Assembly (NCBI GenBank): GCA_964059195.1
Contig: CAXKWD010000009.1
Coordinates: 151,974,778-152,038,777 of the forward strand
Reading direction: 5' to 3'
DNA from: Ectobius pallidus
Taxonomy: Eukaryota > Arthropoda > Insecta > Blattodea > Ectobiidae
DNA length: 64,000 nt
A model generated the notes under the pieces. It was given only the letters and a program-made list of their open reading frames with translations, ran no database searches and was not told the origin of the DNA. Shown here piece by piece: positions 33,421 to 46,019 of the stretch. Each line of letters starts with the position of its first letter. The stretch's first letter is position 1. Both the position numbers and the translations under genes were made by a program.

Positions 33421-33711
33421 GAAGCTCCGTATCACATCTAGCTGTACTGTACTATCCCTTAGTGGTTTATTTATAATAGTCCTTAATAGCAATTCGTGTC
33501 TTGCTATCGTAGAAATGTACAGAAAGCTACGCAATGCTAAGCTAAGTAGTGCTGTGATAAGGGAAGCCTGTCGTGGCCAACAATGCATACCAGTGCTGGT
33601 TTAAAACTATGTAAATAAATACATTTAAATTTGAGCTTCTTTTAGAAACCAGTTGGAAATGGTTGCATTGTACTGGGTATTATAATGTTCATGTTGTTAT
33701 TAAATTAAATC

Positions 33712-34548
33712 CAGAGTGGCGCACGAAATGTCATACCATTTAATTATCTCATAAATATTGTAATATAGCAGTTTCGCTGTTTCTAACAGTGCTTGTAAGC
33801 CGAATTTCGTGGAAATTTCGATTGGTGTCATCACATGTCGGATTTCACCATGACAACGAACACAGACATTAGATGATTTATGTATAGCATAGAGCTTTAT
33901 CACTGGTACTCACTACTGGTACTTAGTAGTGAGTACCAGTGATAAAGCTCTACGCTATACATAAATCATTAAGATTATCGCTACAGAATGGACAAAACTC
34001 AAGACATTAGATTGTAAAATGGCGCACAACAGGCGTTTGAATGGTGAACAAAAGGTGAAAGTTGTTCTGTTTTTCGCCGAAACGAAGAGTGTATTTTTGA
34101 CTCAGAGACGTTTTCGTGCTCACTTTAATACAAGATGGGCTCCTATCAAACAGATAATTTACAGACTAAAGGAGCAGTTTGTGTTGGAAAAAAAAGCGAT
34201 CGCGACGGGCTAGTGTTCGTACACCTGAAAATATTGAAGCGGATTTCGTTACTTTGACTCGAAGTCCGTCTAAAGGACTTCTGCAGAGTTGGGAATCAGC
34301 TCAGAGCGCATGTAATGGAGTTGTGCCATGCGTTATCTGAAGACTTGTGTCGAAAAGTGGTGACGAATGTAAGGGTTCGTTTGCAAGAGATTGTGAGGCA
34401 AAATGGCGGTCATATTGAACACACTCTGCATTAAAGACAAATTTCCATGTCCTAATGATCAATTCTATGTATTTTATATAAAGCTATAATAAAAATTAAT
34501 ATAAGTTATGTGTAAAATAAATGGTATGACATTTCGTGCGCCACCCTG
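33712..34548 (+). mobile_element. IS630/mariner-like transposon remnant with internal palindrome
   Basis: The ends CAGAGTGGCGCACGAAATGT and ACATTTCGTGCGCCACCCTG are inverted repeats extending about 32 bp. TA follows the right end. Coding remnants include an N-terminal frame starting at 34019 (MAHNRRLNGEQKVKVVLFFA) typical of transposase helix-turn-helix domains. C-terminal pieces are found on both strands (for example RLQEIVRQNGGHIEHTL near 34380). An internal palindrome at 33867-33973 (46 of 47 positions paired) joins inverted copies. It is non-autonomous. Confidence 0.7.
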
Positions 34549-35639
34549 TATATTTCTAACCTTTAATTACGGTCACAACAGGACAGTGGCCAGGGTCAAG
34601 TTTTTGAGGGGCCATGAGTTTTAGTAAGTAAGGAGATAACCACTCCACCAGATAAAATAAAACAGACACTGAAATTAAGATATTGAAAATTAAAACAATT
34701 TATCTACTTTTAAAAGAATGTGGAAGGATTAAACAGTTATTTACCAGTGAAAATTATGAATAGACAAGCGTAATAAGCCTACTTATAAAGCTAACTGCAA
34801 ACTGATCCACATCAAGGGTCTTTGTTAAGTCTTTGTTATAGCTCAACACTAGCTGTAACTGAATAGTGAATGCCTGGAAATGTTCCTCCATGTTTTGATT
34901 GCTTGTTCGAGATTGAGATTTGTGACAAGTGCAGTTCAACTTTCCCAACTGCTTCCAATTTTCACTTTGTTTTAGTATCCCAAACAGAGGCTTTAAATTT
35001 TAAATTTCCTAAGTAGGCCTACTGCTTTTGTTTTATTAGAATTTTAACTGCTAAAGTCTAGGGGGGGGGGCAGCACCCCTGGCTCTGGGCCTGTATCACA
35101 ACAATCTATATTACCACAAGAAAGGTGACCAAGAGAAAATAAGATTGTGTTTACTATTATTTTCAACACAACAGCCTATCCAGTCTGATAGATGGTGATA
35201 TGTCTGCCATCTCGGCAATCAGTGAAATTTAGCATAACTCATAACATAATACAGTACCCGGTACATCATAGTATAGCATAGCTTTCTGTATGAAGTAGCA
35301 ATTGTATTCATTGCAGTAAAGAAAAGGAAGTTTGCATGTTTCATTTTCTCAGGTTATAACAATATTGACAGTAAGCATTATGCCTGATATATAATCGATA
35401 GGCCTACTGTCAATAAGGAAATGTTGGCCTTTAATGTGTTATTCTGTGTTAAATAACAGTAAAGTTGGTGGGATTCTTTGACACTGCATCCTGTATTTTC
35501 TTTGTTTAGACGAAAATGGCCATATGCAAGGTTGTACAAAATTCATATAAATGAAGTCTTTTTATTAAATTTGTAAAACGAAAGAGTAATCGTAAAGAAA
35601 TAAGCATTTATATAATCAAAAAATTGCGCGATTTGAAAA

Positions 35640-35930
35640 CATTTGGACCTAAAACATGAAAAGGGGACTGGAGAAAACTACAGAACGACGAGCGACATAA
35701 CCCGTACTCTTCACCGAATATAACAAGGGTAATTAAGTCACAAGAATGAAATTGGCTGGACATGGGGAGGAAATACTATCTAAAAAATGAGAGGCCCAAA
35801 GGGAAAAGATTATAAGGAAGACCTAGTACGAGAATAGATGCAAGGGAAGGATTTGCTTAGGATGGTTGGTTGGAGTTAGTTCGGAATCGGGTTGAATGGC
35901 GGGCTCATGTAAGTGCATCAATGAACTTCT
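35640..35930 (+). pseudogene. LINE ORF tail (RTE/Jockey type), heavily mutated
   Basis: The plus strand, over several frames, reads RMKLAGHGEEILSKK, then EAQREKIIRK, then LVGVSSESG / VRNRVEWRA. These are eroded versions of 'KWAGHVARM', 'EG+R..GR.R.RW' and 'DR.EWR', the usual LINE C-terminus. Multiple stops. The downstream open frame to 36141 has no recognisable content. Confidence 0.5.
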
Positions 35931-36231
35931 GACTCTGGGTTCCATAAAACATAAAATTCCTTTAGCTTGCTTAGGAATTGTCTATTTCAATCTAGGAAGT
36001 ACGGCAGTTGATCACGACGGGGAATCGACCGTACGCAAAATCGATTTGATCATGAAACAGTGTAGGCAATCTGGCGATATTGACGGTGGTTATGTCGTTG
36101 CCGATAGAACTACCTGCAAATACACTATACAGTCTATATAATAATTAAGGAATCGCGCACAATGTGCATTATCTTTACCTAAGACTTAACCTACCCAGTC
36201 CTGAACCCGGGAAAGGGATTTTTCACTACTG

Positions 36232-36310
36232 AAAAATCCCCGACCCGGCCGGGAATCGAACCCGGGCCGCCGGAGTGGAAGGCAGGCGCGCTACCGACTC
36301 ACCCACGGTC
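36232..36310 (-). repeat. tRNA-Gly-like SINE head (minus)
   Basis: The minus strand carries GTGAGTCGGTAGCGCGCCTG, CCTTCCA in anticodon-loop position (TCC), and CGGGTTCGATTCCCGGCCGG, a perfect T arm. The acceptor stem ends (GACCGTG / CGGGTCG) do not pair well. I therefore read it as a tRNA-derived repeat rather than a working tRNA-Gly. Confidence 0.5.
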
Positions 36311-36784
36311 TATAGTGTATTTGCTATCTGTCACTAACTCGCGCTTTTAAAGCTATTGGCAGCATTGTGTGGACCTATCGAAAACAAGCTTCACAATGAA
36401 GTCCAATCGAAATAAATCGAACTTGCTTCACCACATAGCCCATTCGGAACCGCGATGCAGCATTGGGGGTAATTTTGTGCAGTATAAAAGAATTTGTGTT
36501 GGATCAAAGAAGCCCCCTCGGTTCCTGCAATGCAGTACCTCATTTCCTACGTAAAAAAAAATTGTACGAAATTACTCTCGTGGAAAGAGACTAAATAAAA
36601 AAATTGTATTGTGAAGCTTCACGAACTGACGTCAGAACCAGCTCTGGGCTGATATTTTTAATTCCCTCGGCTTTAAAAAGTCTTGTTTAAGATACAAAAA
36701 TTCTCAGTTATTGTCGTATGAACGAATTTAAACTTTATCTTGGCCACAGAGTGGCTCGGTTTGAAGGCACGGGCACTATTTTAA

Positions 36785-36886
36785 AGCGAGAAGAACCAAT
36801 CAGAGGGCTCAGTGAATTCTCACGTGACCAGGAACGCGGAAGTTCAAAAGCAGACATGTTTCTTTTTTCCAACATTTCAAGTTAGG
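36785..36886 (+). promoter_or_regulatory. CCAAT / E-box / ETS-like promoter region with first-exon candidate
   Basis: AACCAATCAGAGGGCTC (CCAAT), then TCACGTGACC (E-box), then ACGCGGAAGTTC (ETS-like GGAAGT) sit within 70 bases. A short stretch ending AAGTTAG|GTAAGAAAAG, a good donor, follows. CCAAT and GCTC spacing plus ACGCGG match the region at 28970. No coding exon can be linked downstream; the 37-38.6 kb stretch is AT-rich with three repeats of TTACGGGTGGGACA-like words (37584, 37761, 37958). Confidence 0.4.
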
Positions 36887-39800
36887 TAAGAAAAGTAGAA
36901 CACATTTTACAGAAATTTAAACTTTGTACCTTAGGAAGTAGCATCATTGTTAACACACTACTATTTACTTATTTACGTCCTGCAAGAGCAATATACATTG
37001 ATATGGGTCAAGTCAATTTTGTATGTACAGTGTAGATCTAAGTAATCAACATACGTACATGATGTTATAAAATGGAGAACATTAGGTATTTAATTGATGT
37101 GTGTGAATAGCTTAGTGAATAACACAGACATGATTGCAGTGTTCCTCAATACCATAAAACATGCATTATTAAATAAATTTTTAGTGATCTCTTAAATTTA
37201 TTTGCACATTGATGTATATTTTTCAAATGGTGAGGTAGTTTGTTGAACAGATTGATTCCAGTATATTTTACTCCTTTTTGGAATAAGGATGTGTTATGAT
37301 AAGGAATAGACAGGTTGGTTTTGTGCCTAGTATTGTAATTATTTTTATTTTATTTTATTTTATGGATAGTTTTGATTTTTTTAGAGTCCTTCAAATGTTT
37401 TTTAACATATAACAGAAGTTCATACATGTAAGTACAGTAGATGGTGGAAGTATTATACATCTAAAGTGTCTTTTTCCAAGTAAGTCATGCATTTGGTAAA
37501 ATTAACAACTTTAGCAGAAAAGATACCACAACATAAATCATATTTGTAAAGAATAAACTGCACAAACAGCCATTTCATAATTACGGGTGGGACATTCTAG
37601 GAAATTATAAAAACTATTTTTGTTTATTACATATCACTAATAATAAACTAGAATTGGTTCTTCACATTCTGTAAATTTACAATGCCTTCTCCTCCACACT
37701 ACATGCAAAGCATTATTTAAAATTTATTTTAAATATTTTAAATTTGTTTTTCAAAATCTGTTACGGGTGGGACATAATTTGGACACTGATTTTAATGATG
37801 CAAAACAAAAGCTCATTTTCTGTTCTGCTATTACTGTTAGGGTCTTAATGTTGGTATTAATGAAGGTATGAGGGATTAAATATAAATTATAAACTGTTTC
37901 CAGGTTGTCAGAACATTTATTTAACACATCAATAACAATTTAACAAAACTATCACTGTTACGGGTGGGACAAATTTCCCTTGTTTGTTATTTTACATAGT
38001 AATTAATCACACATATTTTTTGAAGTTAATCTTATACCAAATCCCTGGGTTCAGGACTGGACATCACTCAGGAAAATTATAAGCTATATTAAAAAGCATT
38101 AAATTAAAGGGGTGACTGCTAGAATAGGGTATAGGGTAGTCCCAATAGATCTATTAACGTAGCAGTGATGAGAAGACGAAAAAAGGGCTTACACTACCCC
38201 TCATTAATCTAATCTAAACCTCTTAGGAAACATACAGTCCATACTACAAAAACCACACAGGAAGCATCTGTTAACAACGTGGATCAGTCAACTGAACAGC
38301 GTAATACAAAGGGGACGACTGTCTTCAGTGTGCTCAAGTCAGGACGCAGTGGCAGCAATACACGAGCAGCATCTAAGACAGAAAGCCATGGTCAAACTTG
38401 CAAACCTAACTGGTTGATTCCAGAAAGGAGGCAAGTTTTCCAAAGTTAACATCATAGGGTACAACAGAAAACTAGAAATTCCTTGCTGACAGCTAACACA
38501 TGATTTGGGAGTCATGGAAAAGATGCAGCCATCAGGAGCTGTAGCAACATCAGCGATACAGCAGAATGTCGATCAAGATGGCTCTGAAGCTCTTTGAAAT
38601 GTTGTCTCAAGCTCATCTGGGACAAGCTGATGAAAAAACACCTCAAGATAAGATACATTACGCGTTTTGTGGTACTCCCCAATAGAGTTATTGGAAACCT
38701 TCCTCATCAATGATCTACAGTGTCAAAATCTAAACACCACCAGTGGAAGAAGCCCTAAGAGACCGGACACGGAAGGAGTTGGAAATCTTACCCGACTTCT
38801 TCAGACTTCAAGCTGTGATGTACAAATCAAATCACAAGCCAAAGAAAGACTATGTGACTATGTGAATGTCTGCAGGAACAGAGAATCATCCCAGACTAGA
38901 AGAGTAGTAGTACATCCATAATGCAAGTTGTACAAGTTAAATATTATTATTTTTCAAAAACTTATTAATTTCCTGCACGAAATGCCTGCTCTTAATGCTA
39001 AAATTAAAAAAAAAATTCTTTGATAGAACAATTTGGGTTTTGTCATATTGAGCCTTAAGGGTTTCTTTGATCCTCTGTGCTATTTTCCTTCCCAACCAAT
39101 CAGAACTCTCATATAATGATTCCATATTCTAATTTTCCTATTGGCCCACTACCCATTCTAGTATATCCAGCCTTTTCCTACATAAGAAACAGTTTTATCA
39201 CAATCCAGTTGCCAAAGCTTGGAACCTAACCTCCAACTCATTGGAAGCCCGAGAAACAATAATGCATTCGATTTCTTTGATGCTCTGTGCGGTGATAGTT
39301 TACTGTTTAAGTTAAACATTCATTCGTCCTCTAGATTTCTTCCATAACAGTTTTGGTTGCTACAGAAAAGAGTCAAAATGTGGGAAACAATTGAAAAAGG
39401 CAATTATCGTTTAAAATTCCTTTGATTCTGATGATACTTTCTTTTCATTATATCCTATGTTATTGCTGTAGAGCCTCTCAAGTCTCTTAGCTTTACACAT
39501 TCACTGTATTTCTGCCATATCGACAGAAGGCTATAATAACGTCGCTAGGTAGGATATTACAAGTACTAGTATTTAATCGGTTATTTGTTCTCGGTTCATT
39601 ACAACTTTTCTACAAACCTAACCTGCAGGTGTTTTCTCGTCAAAAGTCAGGCTTCTATTACTTTAAGATTTCATGAGTTAGTTTGGAATGTTTATCTTCA
39701 AGTAACATTCTGGGTCAATTGGGGACATGGTTTTTTTCTTCCTCCTGATCTTCTTGTGTATCCAAATGTAATTGTGGTAACAAGTTTGTTTCATTACAAT

Positions 39801-39994
39801 CTTGAACAGGTTCATTCCCAGATAGTAATATACTGTGATGTATTCTTGTTATAGCCATCAAGCTTCTGTGTTTGAGATATTTCCTTCTCATAGTGCAATA
39901 GAGATGGTGTCATGACAAAAGTAGTATCACCCTCGATCAAAGCAGAATTCCCAGAGCCAATCAGTTCCAAAGTAAGATGAAGCATTGTCACCGC

Positions 39995-40310
39995 CATAGG
40001 CGTACCGAGGGGGGGGGGGGTTTTGGGGGTTTGAACCCCCCCCCCATTGATTAAAAAAAGGAAAATTGTATAATTTTTTAAGTCTGCCCATAAATTACTT
40101 AATACAAGTATAAAACGTGGGAAGCTTAAAACTCGTTATTTTGCGTCTTAATTTTTAAAATGTTCCGGGGGAGGGCCCCCGGAAGCTTAAAACTCGTTAT
40201 TTTGCATCTTAATTTTTAAAATTTTCCGGGGGAGGGCCCCTGGGCCCCCCTTTTCCAGACCCCGCGGATGTTATAACCCCCCCCATATGGTCGGCCTGGT
40301 TACGCCTATG
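39995..40310. mobile_element. hAT-type MITE with exact 8-bp target duplication and empty site in copy B
   Basis: Ends CATAGGCGTACC and GGTTACGCCTATG, flanked by GTCACCGC on both sides (39987-39994 and 40311-40318). The paralogous position at 58671-58678 has a single GTCACCGC and no insert, proving insertion after the duplication. Inside are poly-G/poly-C tracts and a 61-bp tandem repeat (from 40120 and 40181: GGAAGCTTAAAACTCG ...). No protein. Confidence 0.88.
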
Positions 40311-41595
40311 GTCACCGCTGCTGGTAGAGCTTAGAGTAGTTTGAGTAGTTTAATGGTACCGGTACTTGTAGTAGCAGTAGATTGAGTAGTTTGATGTAGA
40401 TAGCAGGCTATTAGCAATACTAACACAGGCAGTCTGGTATAACAATGCTTCATTATCTCAATATTTAAATATTACTTTCAAATGAATAAGTTTTCTGGAC
40501 TATGAAGCCATGGTACTTGTCTGAGCTCTAGCTTCTGATGATGCCAGCTGTAGGATCTTTATCTGACAGACCATGGCTTCATAGCCCGTAAAGCTTTAAC
40601 CATATAGCTACTCGTTGTGAAAGCATACATCAAATTAATTACTTCTGTATTGCAGTAATTGCTGCTTGCTTCACTAGTACACACAATTCACATTTGGGTA
40701 TATTATTCCCCTTATTTCACTTTTCTTCTCTGCTGTAACCTATTTGGATGTCCTTCTCACGATTAGGTTTCCTATTAAAACCAGGCCCAATAAATTTAAG
40801 TTCTTCACTGTACCGCACACTCTTCATACTGCTGTTGCTGTAGGTTTAAAGTCACATACTTTATATCTTACAAGGAATATTCTCACTTGAGTTGATTGTT
40901 GTTGTCACATTGTATCAGCTGGCCACCGTTGTTATGTAATTATTTGGGTATTGTCATGGGCTTTCTCAAACTGTAAATACAAATCATAGATTTCTCCAGG
41001 AGTTGGTCTGCTCACATTAAACTTACGAAGCATATGGGCAAATAAATTGAACATTAGTCTGTTGTCGGGTTTCTAAAGCACATCATAAATCCTACGACAC
41101 AGAAAACATGTATGCCATGCAGTATAACTGTGCCTACTTCTGTGTGCCAGCCTATTTACCTCAATGAAGTGAAGAAACTAGAAAAGGGACCAGCTTTATG
41201 CTCAGAGGTTGGGATGGAAAGAGAAATCATCACTGAATGCATGATGAAAGTTCGGATGTCAATTAACCAAGGGTTCTTCACCTCCCAAACATTCTCTTGA
41301 CAGCTGCGGTGTACTAGACATTCAGTTAGTGCTACGACCCTGGATCTTTTGTGAGTGAATTTTCCATATTAGTTGGATTCAGAAAAAAAGAAATTCAATA
41401 TTATTCATGGATCTCTCTCAAGTTTTAAAACATAACATTCCAATAATTGCCGGTAGGTTGACTGAGAAAGGAAGCAGCAATGAAATTAATTGTTACATTT
41501 ATAATTTCAAAATTTGGCTTCAATTTCAGGGAAGTCCAAGTATAAAAAGTACAAATAATGAAAACCAGAGTAAAAAATAAAACAGACATGAAGAA

Positions 41596-41626
41596 AATAA
41601 TAATAATAATAATAATAATAATTTTA
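41596..41626. repeat. (AAT)n microsatellite
   Basis: About ten AAT units, followed by ATTTTATTTTCTTGTCATTA, a retroposon-tail-like junction read on the minus strand. A related junction (AAGAATTTTATTGTCGTTAA) lies at 41898. Confidence 0.7.
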
Positions 41627-43841
41627 TTTTCTTGTCATTAAACCATTTAGGTAATAGACAAAGTCAGGAGTACAAAGATTACATACATAAATTATAGCCT
41701 ATACATAATTCACAACCAATTTTACAATATAAGTGAAATTACTACATTAAGTTTCTTGTACATTTACTAACTATTACTAACTATAAATTCTTAAAGTCAT
41801 ATTCAAAATATTCATTAACGGTATAAAATGGGTTGTCAACAAGAATTTTTTTAAGAATAACTTATATTTAGATAAATTAAATAACTAAATAAATAAGAAT
41901 TTTATTGTCGTTAAACCCCTTTGTCAAGGTCAAGACCACAATCTAGACTTAACCCACTATGTACATTTTAAAACCTGTATTCATAGTACCATTAAACTAT
42001 ATTACACCTTGCATTTGAATAAACAAACCCATGTTTTGAATGATTTCAACAGTACAATAGAAACGAGATAATTACTCTCATAGGCCTAATAAGCAAGAAT
42101 TAGTTTTTAGAAGTTTACAATAATAATCACTATAATACAATTTGTATTCACAACAAACTTAAAGTGAAGTAATGTAATAAACGAAAATTAGTTAATTAGG
42201 GTTAAATTAGTTCAACAAACATTCACTACAACATAATTACAACATCAAATATAATTAGTATAATTAGTATTTTAAAATGTGGTATGAAACATTCACATAA
42301 CTCTGTGTTGCAGAGAATAGGTATTCAGTTGTATTAGCCTGATGCAAAGCCGTATCGATCACCAGGCAAGATTAATTTCTGGTAGCTACTCGTCAGAGAA
42401 AAATATTTCAAATAAAAGTTTAGCTCTTAGCATAAGCACCTCAATTACAAAATTTAAACATACGACTTCCTTAACCCTGAAACAAACATGTCAGTGAATC
42501 GTAGGCCAACACTTACATCATTAATATTATTGCCAGAGCATTTTGTGAAATGTTGACATAATTTAAGCATTTCTTATATCAGTGTATACGAGTATGAATT
42601 AATGTTAAGAATCAAACTTTAGACCTTTGTTCATCCGTAAGCCCTGCTTAATGAATCGATCTGGAGCTTAACTCGGAGATTTATTACAAAAATAACCTCT
42701 GCATATGCCTATCACAATTGCAATTATCACTGATTGCACAATTGGTTACATCAGTTTACCTGATTTTATTTTACTAGCCTTGAGCGCTTATATTGTATCT
42801 TGCCATTGTATCCTCTTTAAGTTGTGGAGGGCATCATTGTACCATTACGTTCTTCCCTTTCTTAGGTTCTGTATGTGATCACATGAAGGGGAATGCTACA
42901 CCAGAATTCTATCTCACCTTTAATTGCCAATTAACTCTAATAATTTTTCAAATGTTTTTAATTTCTCTGCTCCTCTTTAAACAGTTTTGAGATAGTTGTA
43001 GATATTATCCCATGAGAAATCGCTAGGTAAAATGTTGTGTATGAGGAATTTGCTCACACTGCTGTTACTGACCAATGATGCCATAGTTAGGGACTTGGTT
43101 TGTTTGTTTGTTTGTTTGCAACATTTTTACAGTTGTTACAGAATTACAATATAAGTGTAACTTATATAAATATTGTTTTGAACGCCACTCAGAAGAGCAA
43201 AGCTTGTCCTCGGAGGCAGTTCAGTTCAATACAACAAAAAATTTATCCTGGTTACACATTAATGACAACAATAAATCATCATAGTAGTATATTCGTGTTT
43301 CTGTGTATCTGTAACTTTGTATTGTACTTTTATCTTACTTGTTCTATTGCATTATTGTAAAATTCATTAGTATTAATCCTGGTTGAATGGGAGAGAAGGC
43401 CTAAAGGCCTTAATTCCACCAGGTAAAATAAAACAATTCTAATTCTAATTAGCCACATTATAGAGATCAGTTAAATGCTAGGAATTGAATTTGATCTTGA
43501 ACCAATGTTATCTTGTGGTAATAGTATCATAATAGTAGGCCTATATTATGCAATGTGGCTATAACGATATTCATTCAGAAACGAGCGTAATGAGTTCCAT
43601 AATTTGCATACAAGCGTCTTTTTTACCATTAATGGCAGGTTGCGTACTACAACAGTTTTTTGTTGGACCATGATTAAATGCCTACATTGTTATTCTTGTC
43701 TTTTATGATAATGACATGCAAGGAATATAGCTTCCCTTTGGGCATTGTAACCTCGAGTTCAAAGAAAATTTGTGACATATATCTAACAGATATTTATAAC
43801 ATAGAGAAGGATGGGGCGTCAGAGCTGCTGATCTATTCCAG

Positions 43842-43998
43842 GTAAGAATCCTTGTGTGTTTGCACTTTCATACAGTTGAGTCTAGTAACTCTGTATGCAG
43901 ATGATTCTCGGGTCTGAATCTTCTTCTTTCAGGTTTAATGGGCCCGATTCTTCTATAACAACCAGAGCCTATGCTAACTCAGTGCAGATGTTCACAAG
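43842..43998 (+). pseudogene. Exon-like block G with 91-bp intron
   Basis: CTATTCCAG|GTAAGAATCC opens a 91-bp intron that closes with TTCTTCTTTCAG. The block 43933-43998 then ends TTCACAAG|GTTTG. The same arrangement occurs at 32387, 51631-51770 and 60600-60745, with the intron text TTTGCACTTTCATACAGTTGA preserved. It forms part of the amplified exon family. Confidence 0.55.
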
Positions 43999-44529
43999 GT
44001 TTGTTCCATAAATTATTAAACTTTAGTTATTTCTAGCAAAATGCTCACCATCATTCTTTAACAAACAGGAATCTAGTCTATCAACAGTTGCCTGTATAAA
44101 TAAAGTCCGTAGCGACAATGATTGGCTCCATTCCTAATCTAACCTAATGTAATAAATAGGCTCATTCACATCCTAAACAATGCTTAGATGCAGGCTTTCT
44201 GATCGTAAGTCTATGGGTTCGATCCCAGCCTAAGATAATGTAATGGAGATTTAAAGGGAAGTAAAAAATACTTCTTCGGGACAAAATTCTTGTGAATTGG
44301 TGACTATTGGTCAATAGCTGTAACAAACAAACCAGCGTTTTACTTTGTCGAATGTAGTTCCCGCTGTTTACATTACATTGTTGTAGTCTCTGCACTTCAC
44401 AGAATTAATAAAATAACTCAATAGGCCTACAGGTTGCATTACTCATTTTCACATTTTAAAACTCAACCATATTACTGGCATTTCTTGCTGCAAAGTGACT
44501 CATTTTATCTTTTAACCCTCCATAGCTTG

Positions 44530-45000
44530 TTTTCTTCTTGATGTCATCCAATATCTCCGTTCTTTTATCAACTTTTCTGGTTCCTTTTATTTTTGCTTCA
44601 ATTAAATCCAGCAGAAGTCATCTTCATTGCAAGATGTGTCGGAACCAGTTAGATTTCCTTAGACTGTGTAAATTCTCCACATTTCTTCGCTTTTCATCGC
44701 ATTCACTGCAGACAGTTCTCCCCACAGATTCACATATATGTCACCATCTCCCAAGGACTTCTTTCTCTTCATATCTCGAATGTCTTTTTCCACCTCAGAC
44801 TTTGTCATATCTCCATACCATTTCCTCTGCATTATTGTATGTTAGGTCACATTGGCCTCTTATTCACTAACTTCTTTTGCATTATCTGTTTATTCTCAAC
44901 TCTGCATCAGTAATGTTATTCATTTTCCTTCTTTCTTCCAGTTTCCACAGCATTTCTTGAGTAAACAATGGTTTTCTGGCTCTTTTCTGACATGTCTTTC
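44530..45000 (-). pseudogene. RTE-type LINE fragments (linker and tail)
   Basis: On the minus strand, about 44960-44890 reads ARKPLFTQEMLWKLEEGRKM, matching the 'W.T.E...K+.ERRK' linker before the RT of RTE elements. About 44640-44530 reads IEAKIKGTRKVDKRTEILDD then IKKKTSYG, the typical 'GRPR...LDDI..MSY' tail. The intervening RT domain is gone. Several stops. Confidence 0.6.
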
Positions 45001-45369
45001 ATCAGAAGTCACTAAGACTTAAACCCTAGATGCCCATCATTTCCTTTTTAAGTCCTTGTCATCATTTAAGGGGGTTTTAGGTAGATTTCCTGAGTTACGT
45101 GTTCTTGAATCTTCATAGCAATGAACACTGCCATAGTAATTCAATAACTGTGAGGACAGAATTATGCATTTAGGATAACACAGTACGATGTTCATTACCT
45201 GGCATATCTTATCCATTAGCTACGAGATTCTATAACGTCGCATATATTACTTGTTATGTATGATTTTTATCTTTTAGGCTGTTCTTATGTCACGAGTAAG
45301 TCAAGTTACAGTTTTCATTAGCAATATGTGAGTAATGATTCTGCTTTGATGAGTGCAGCAGTCGTTGTA

Positions 45370-45660
45370 TTAATTAGACTTTCTTGTCATGTTACTGGAG
45401 GTGCATTTCGGCAAGGTTTCACACCATCATCAGTCCTGATGCTGGGCAAGGAACTACTCCTTCTTGAGTACTCATGTGTTACTGATTAAGTCACCAACTA
45501 ACTGACTGACTGACTGACTGACCGATTTACTCAGTAACATATGAGTAGGCTACTCAAGTGTGCTGGATGAGAGAAGTTCCTTGCCTTGTTTCACGACTGT
45601 TGATGGTGTTGAACCATGCCGAAATGCATCAACAGTAATATGATAAGAATGTCCGATTGA
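45370..45660. repeat. Foldback repeat with CTGA microsatellite at the centre (copy A)
   Basis: The left arm (GGTGCATTTCGGCAAGGTTT, ACCATCATCAGTCCTGATGC, GGCAAGGAACTACTCC) faces its diverged inverse on the right (GAAGTTCCTTGCC, GTTGATGGTGTTGAACCATG, CCGAAATGCATC). AACTGACTGACTGACTGACT (45503-45526) lies between. Copy B is at 61350-61640. In coding-like reading it is the motif 'caccatcatcagtcctgatg', common in insect foldbacks. Confidence 0.6.
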
Positions 45661-46019
45661 TACAGCTCTGATATTGCTACAGCTCACCAGAGCATGATTA
45701 ATACTCACACATTGCACAATGAAACCTGTAACAAGATACTAGAGTTACTCGCAATGTAACATCAACCTAGATAAAAGCCATATATAACATACTAGAGATG
45801 TAGCCAATGGATAAGATATACAATTTAATGAACTCTCTATTATCCCATATGCCTACTTCTAACCTCTAGCAATTGTATTATTAAGAAAATATTCATTCCC
45901 CCTACGATTCAAAGACAACTAATTCAGAAAATTGAATATACATCTCTTTGATAATTACGGGGCAGTAGTGATTTAACAACCTAATAAACTGTCTTATATT
46001 GCTCTGGCTACCATCTAAA

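Noticed and set aside
35896..36141. Protein gene starting MAGSCKCINELLTLG
   Set aside because: Begins inside an eroded LINE tail, has no recognised motif, and ends in AT-rich DNA.
36232..36310. Functional tRNA-Gly (TCC)
   Set aside because: T arm is perfect but the acceptor stem does not pair; more likely a SINE head.
44538..44870. Plus-strand frame of 110 codons
   Set aside because: Shadow of the minus-strand RTE fragment; Ser/Leu/His-rich composition is typical of an antisense frame.
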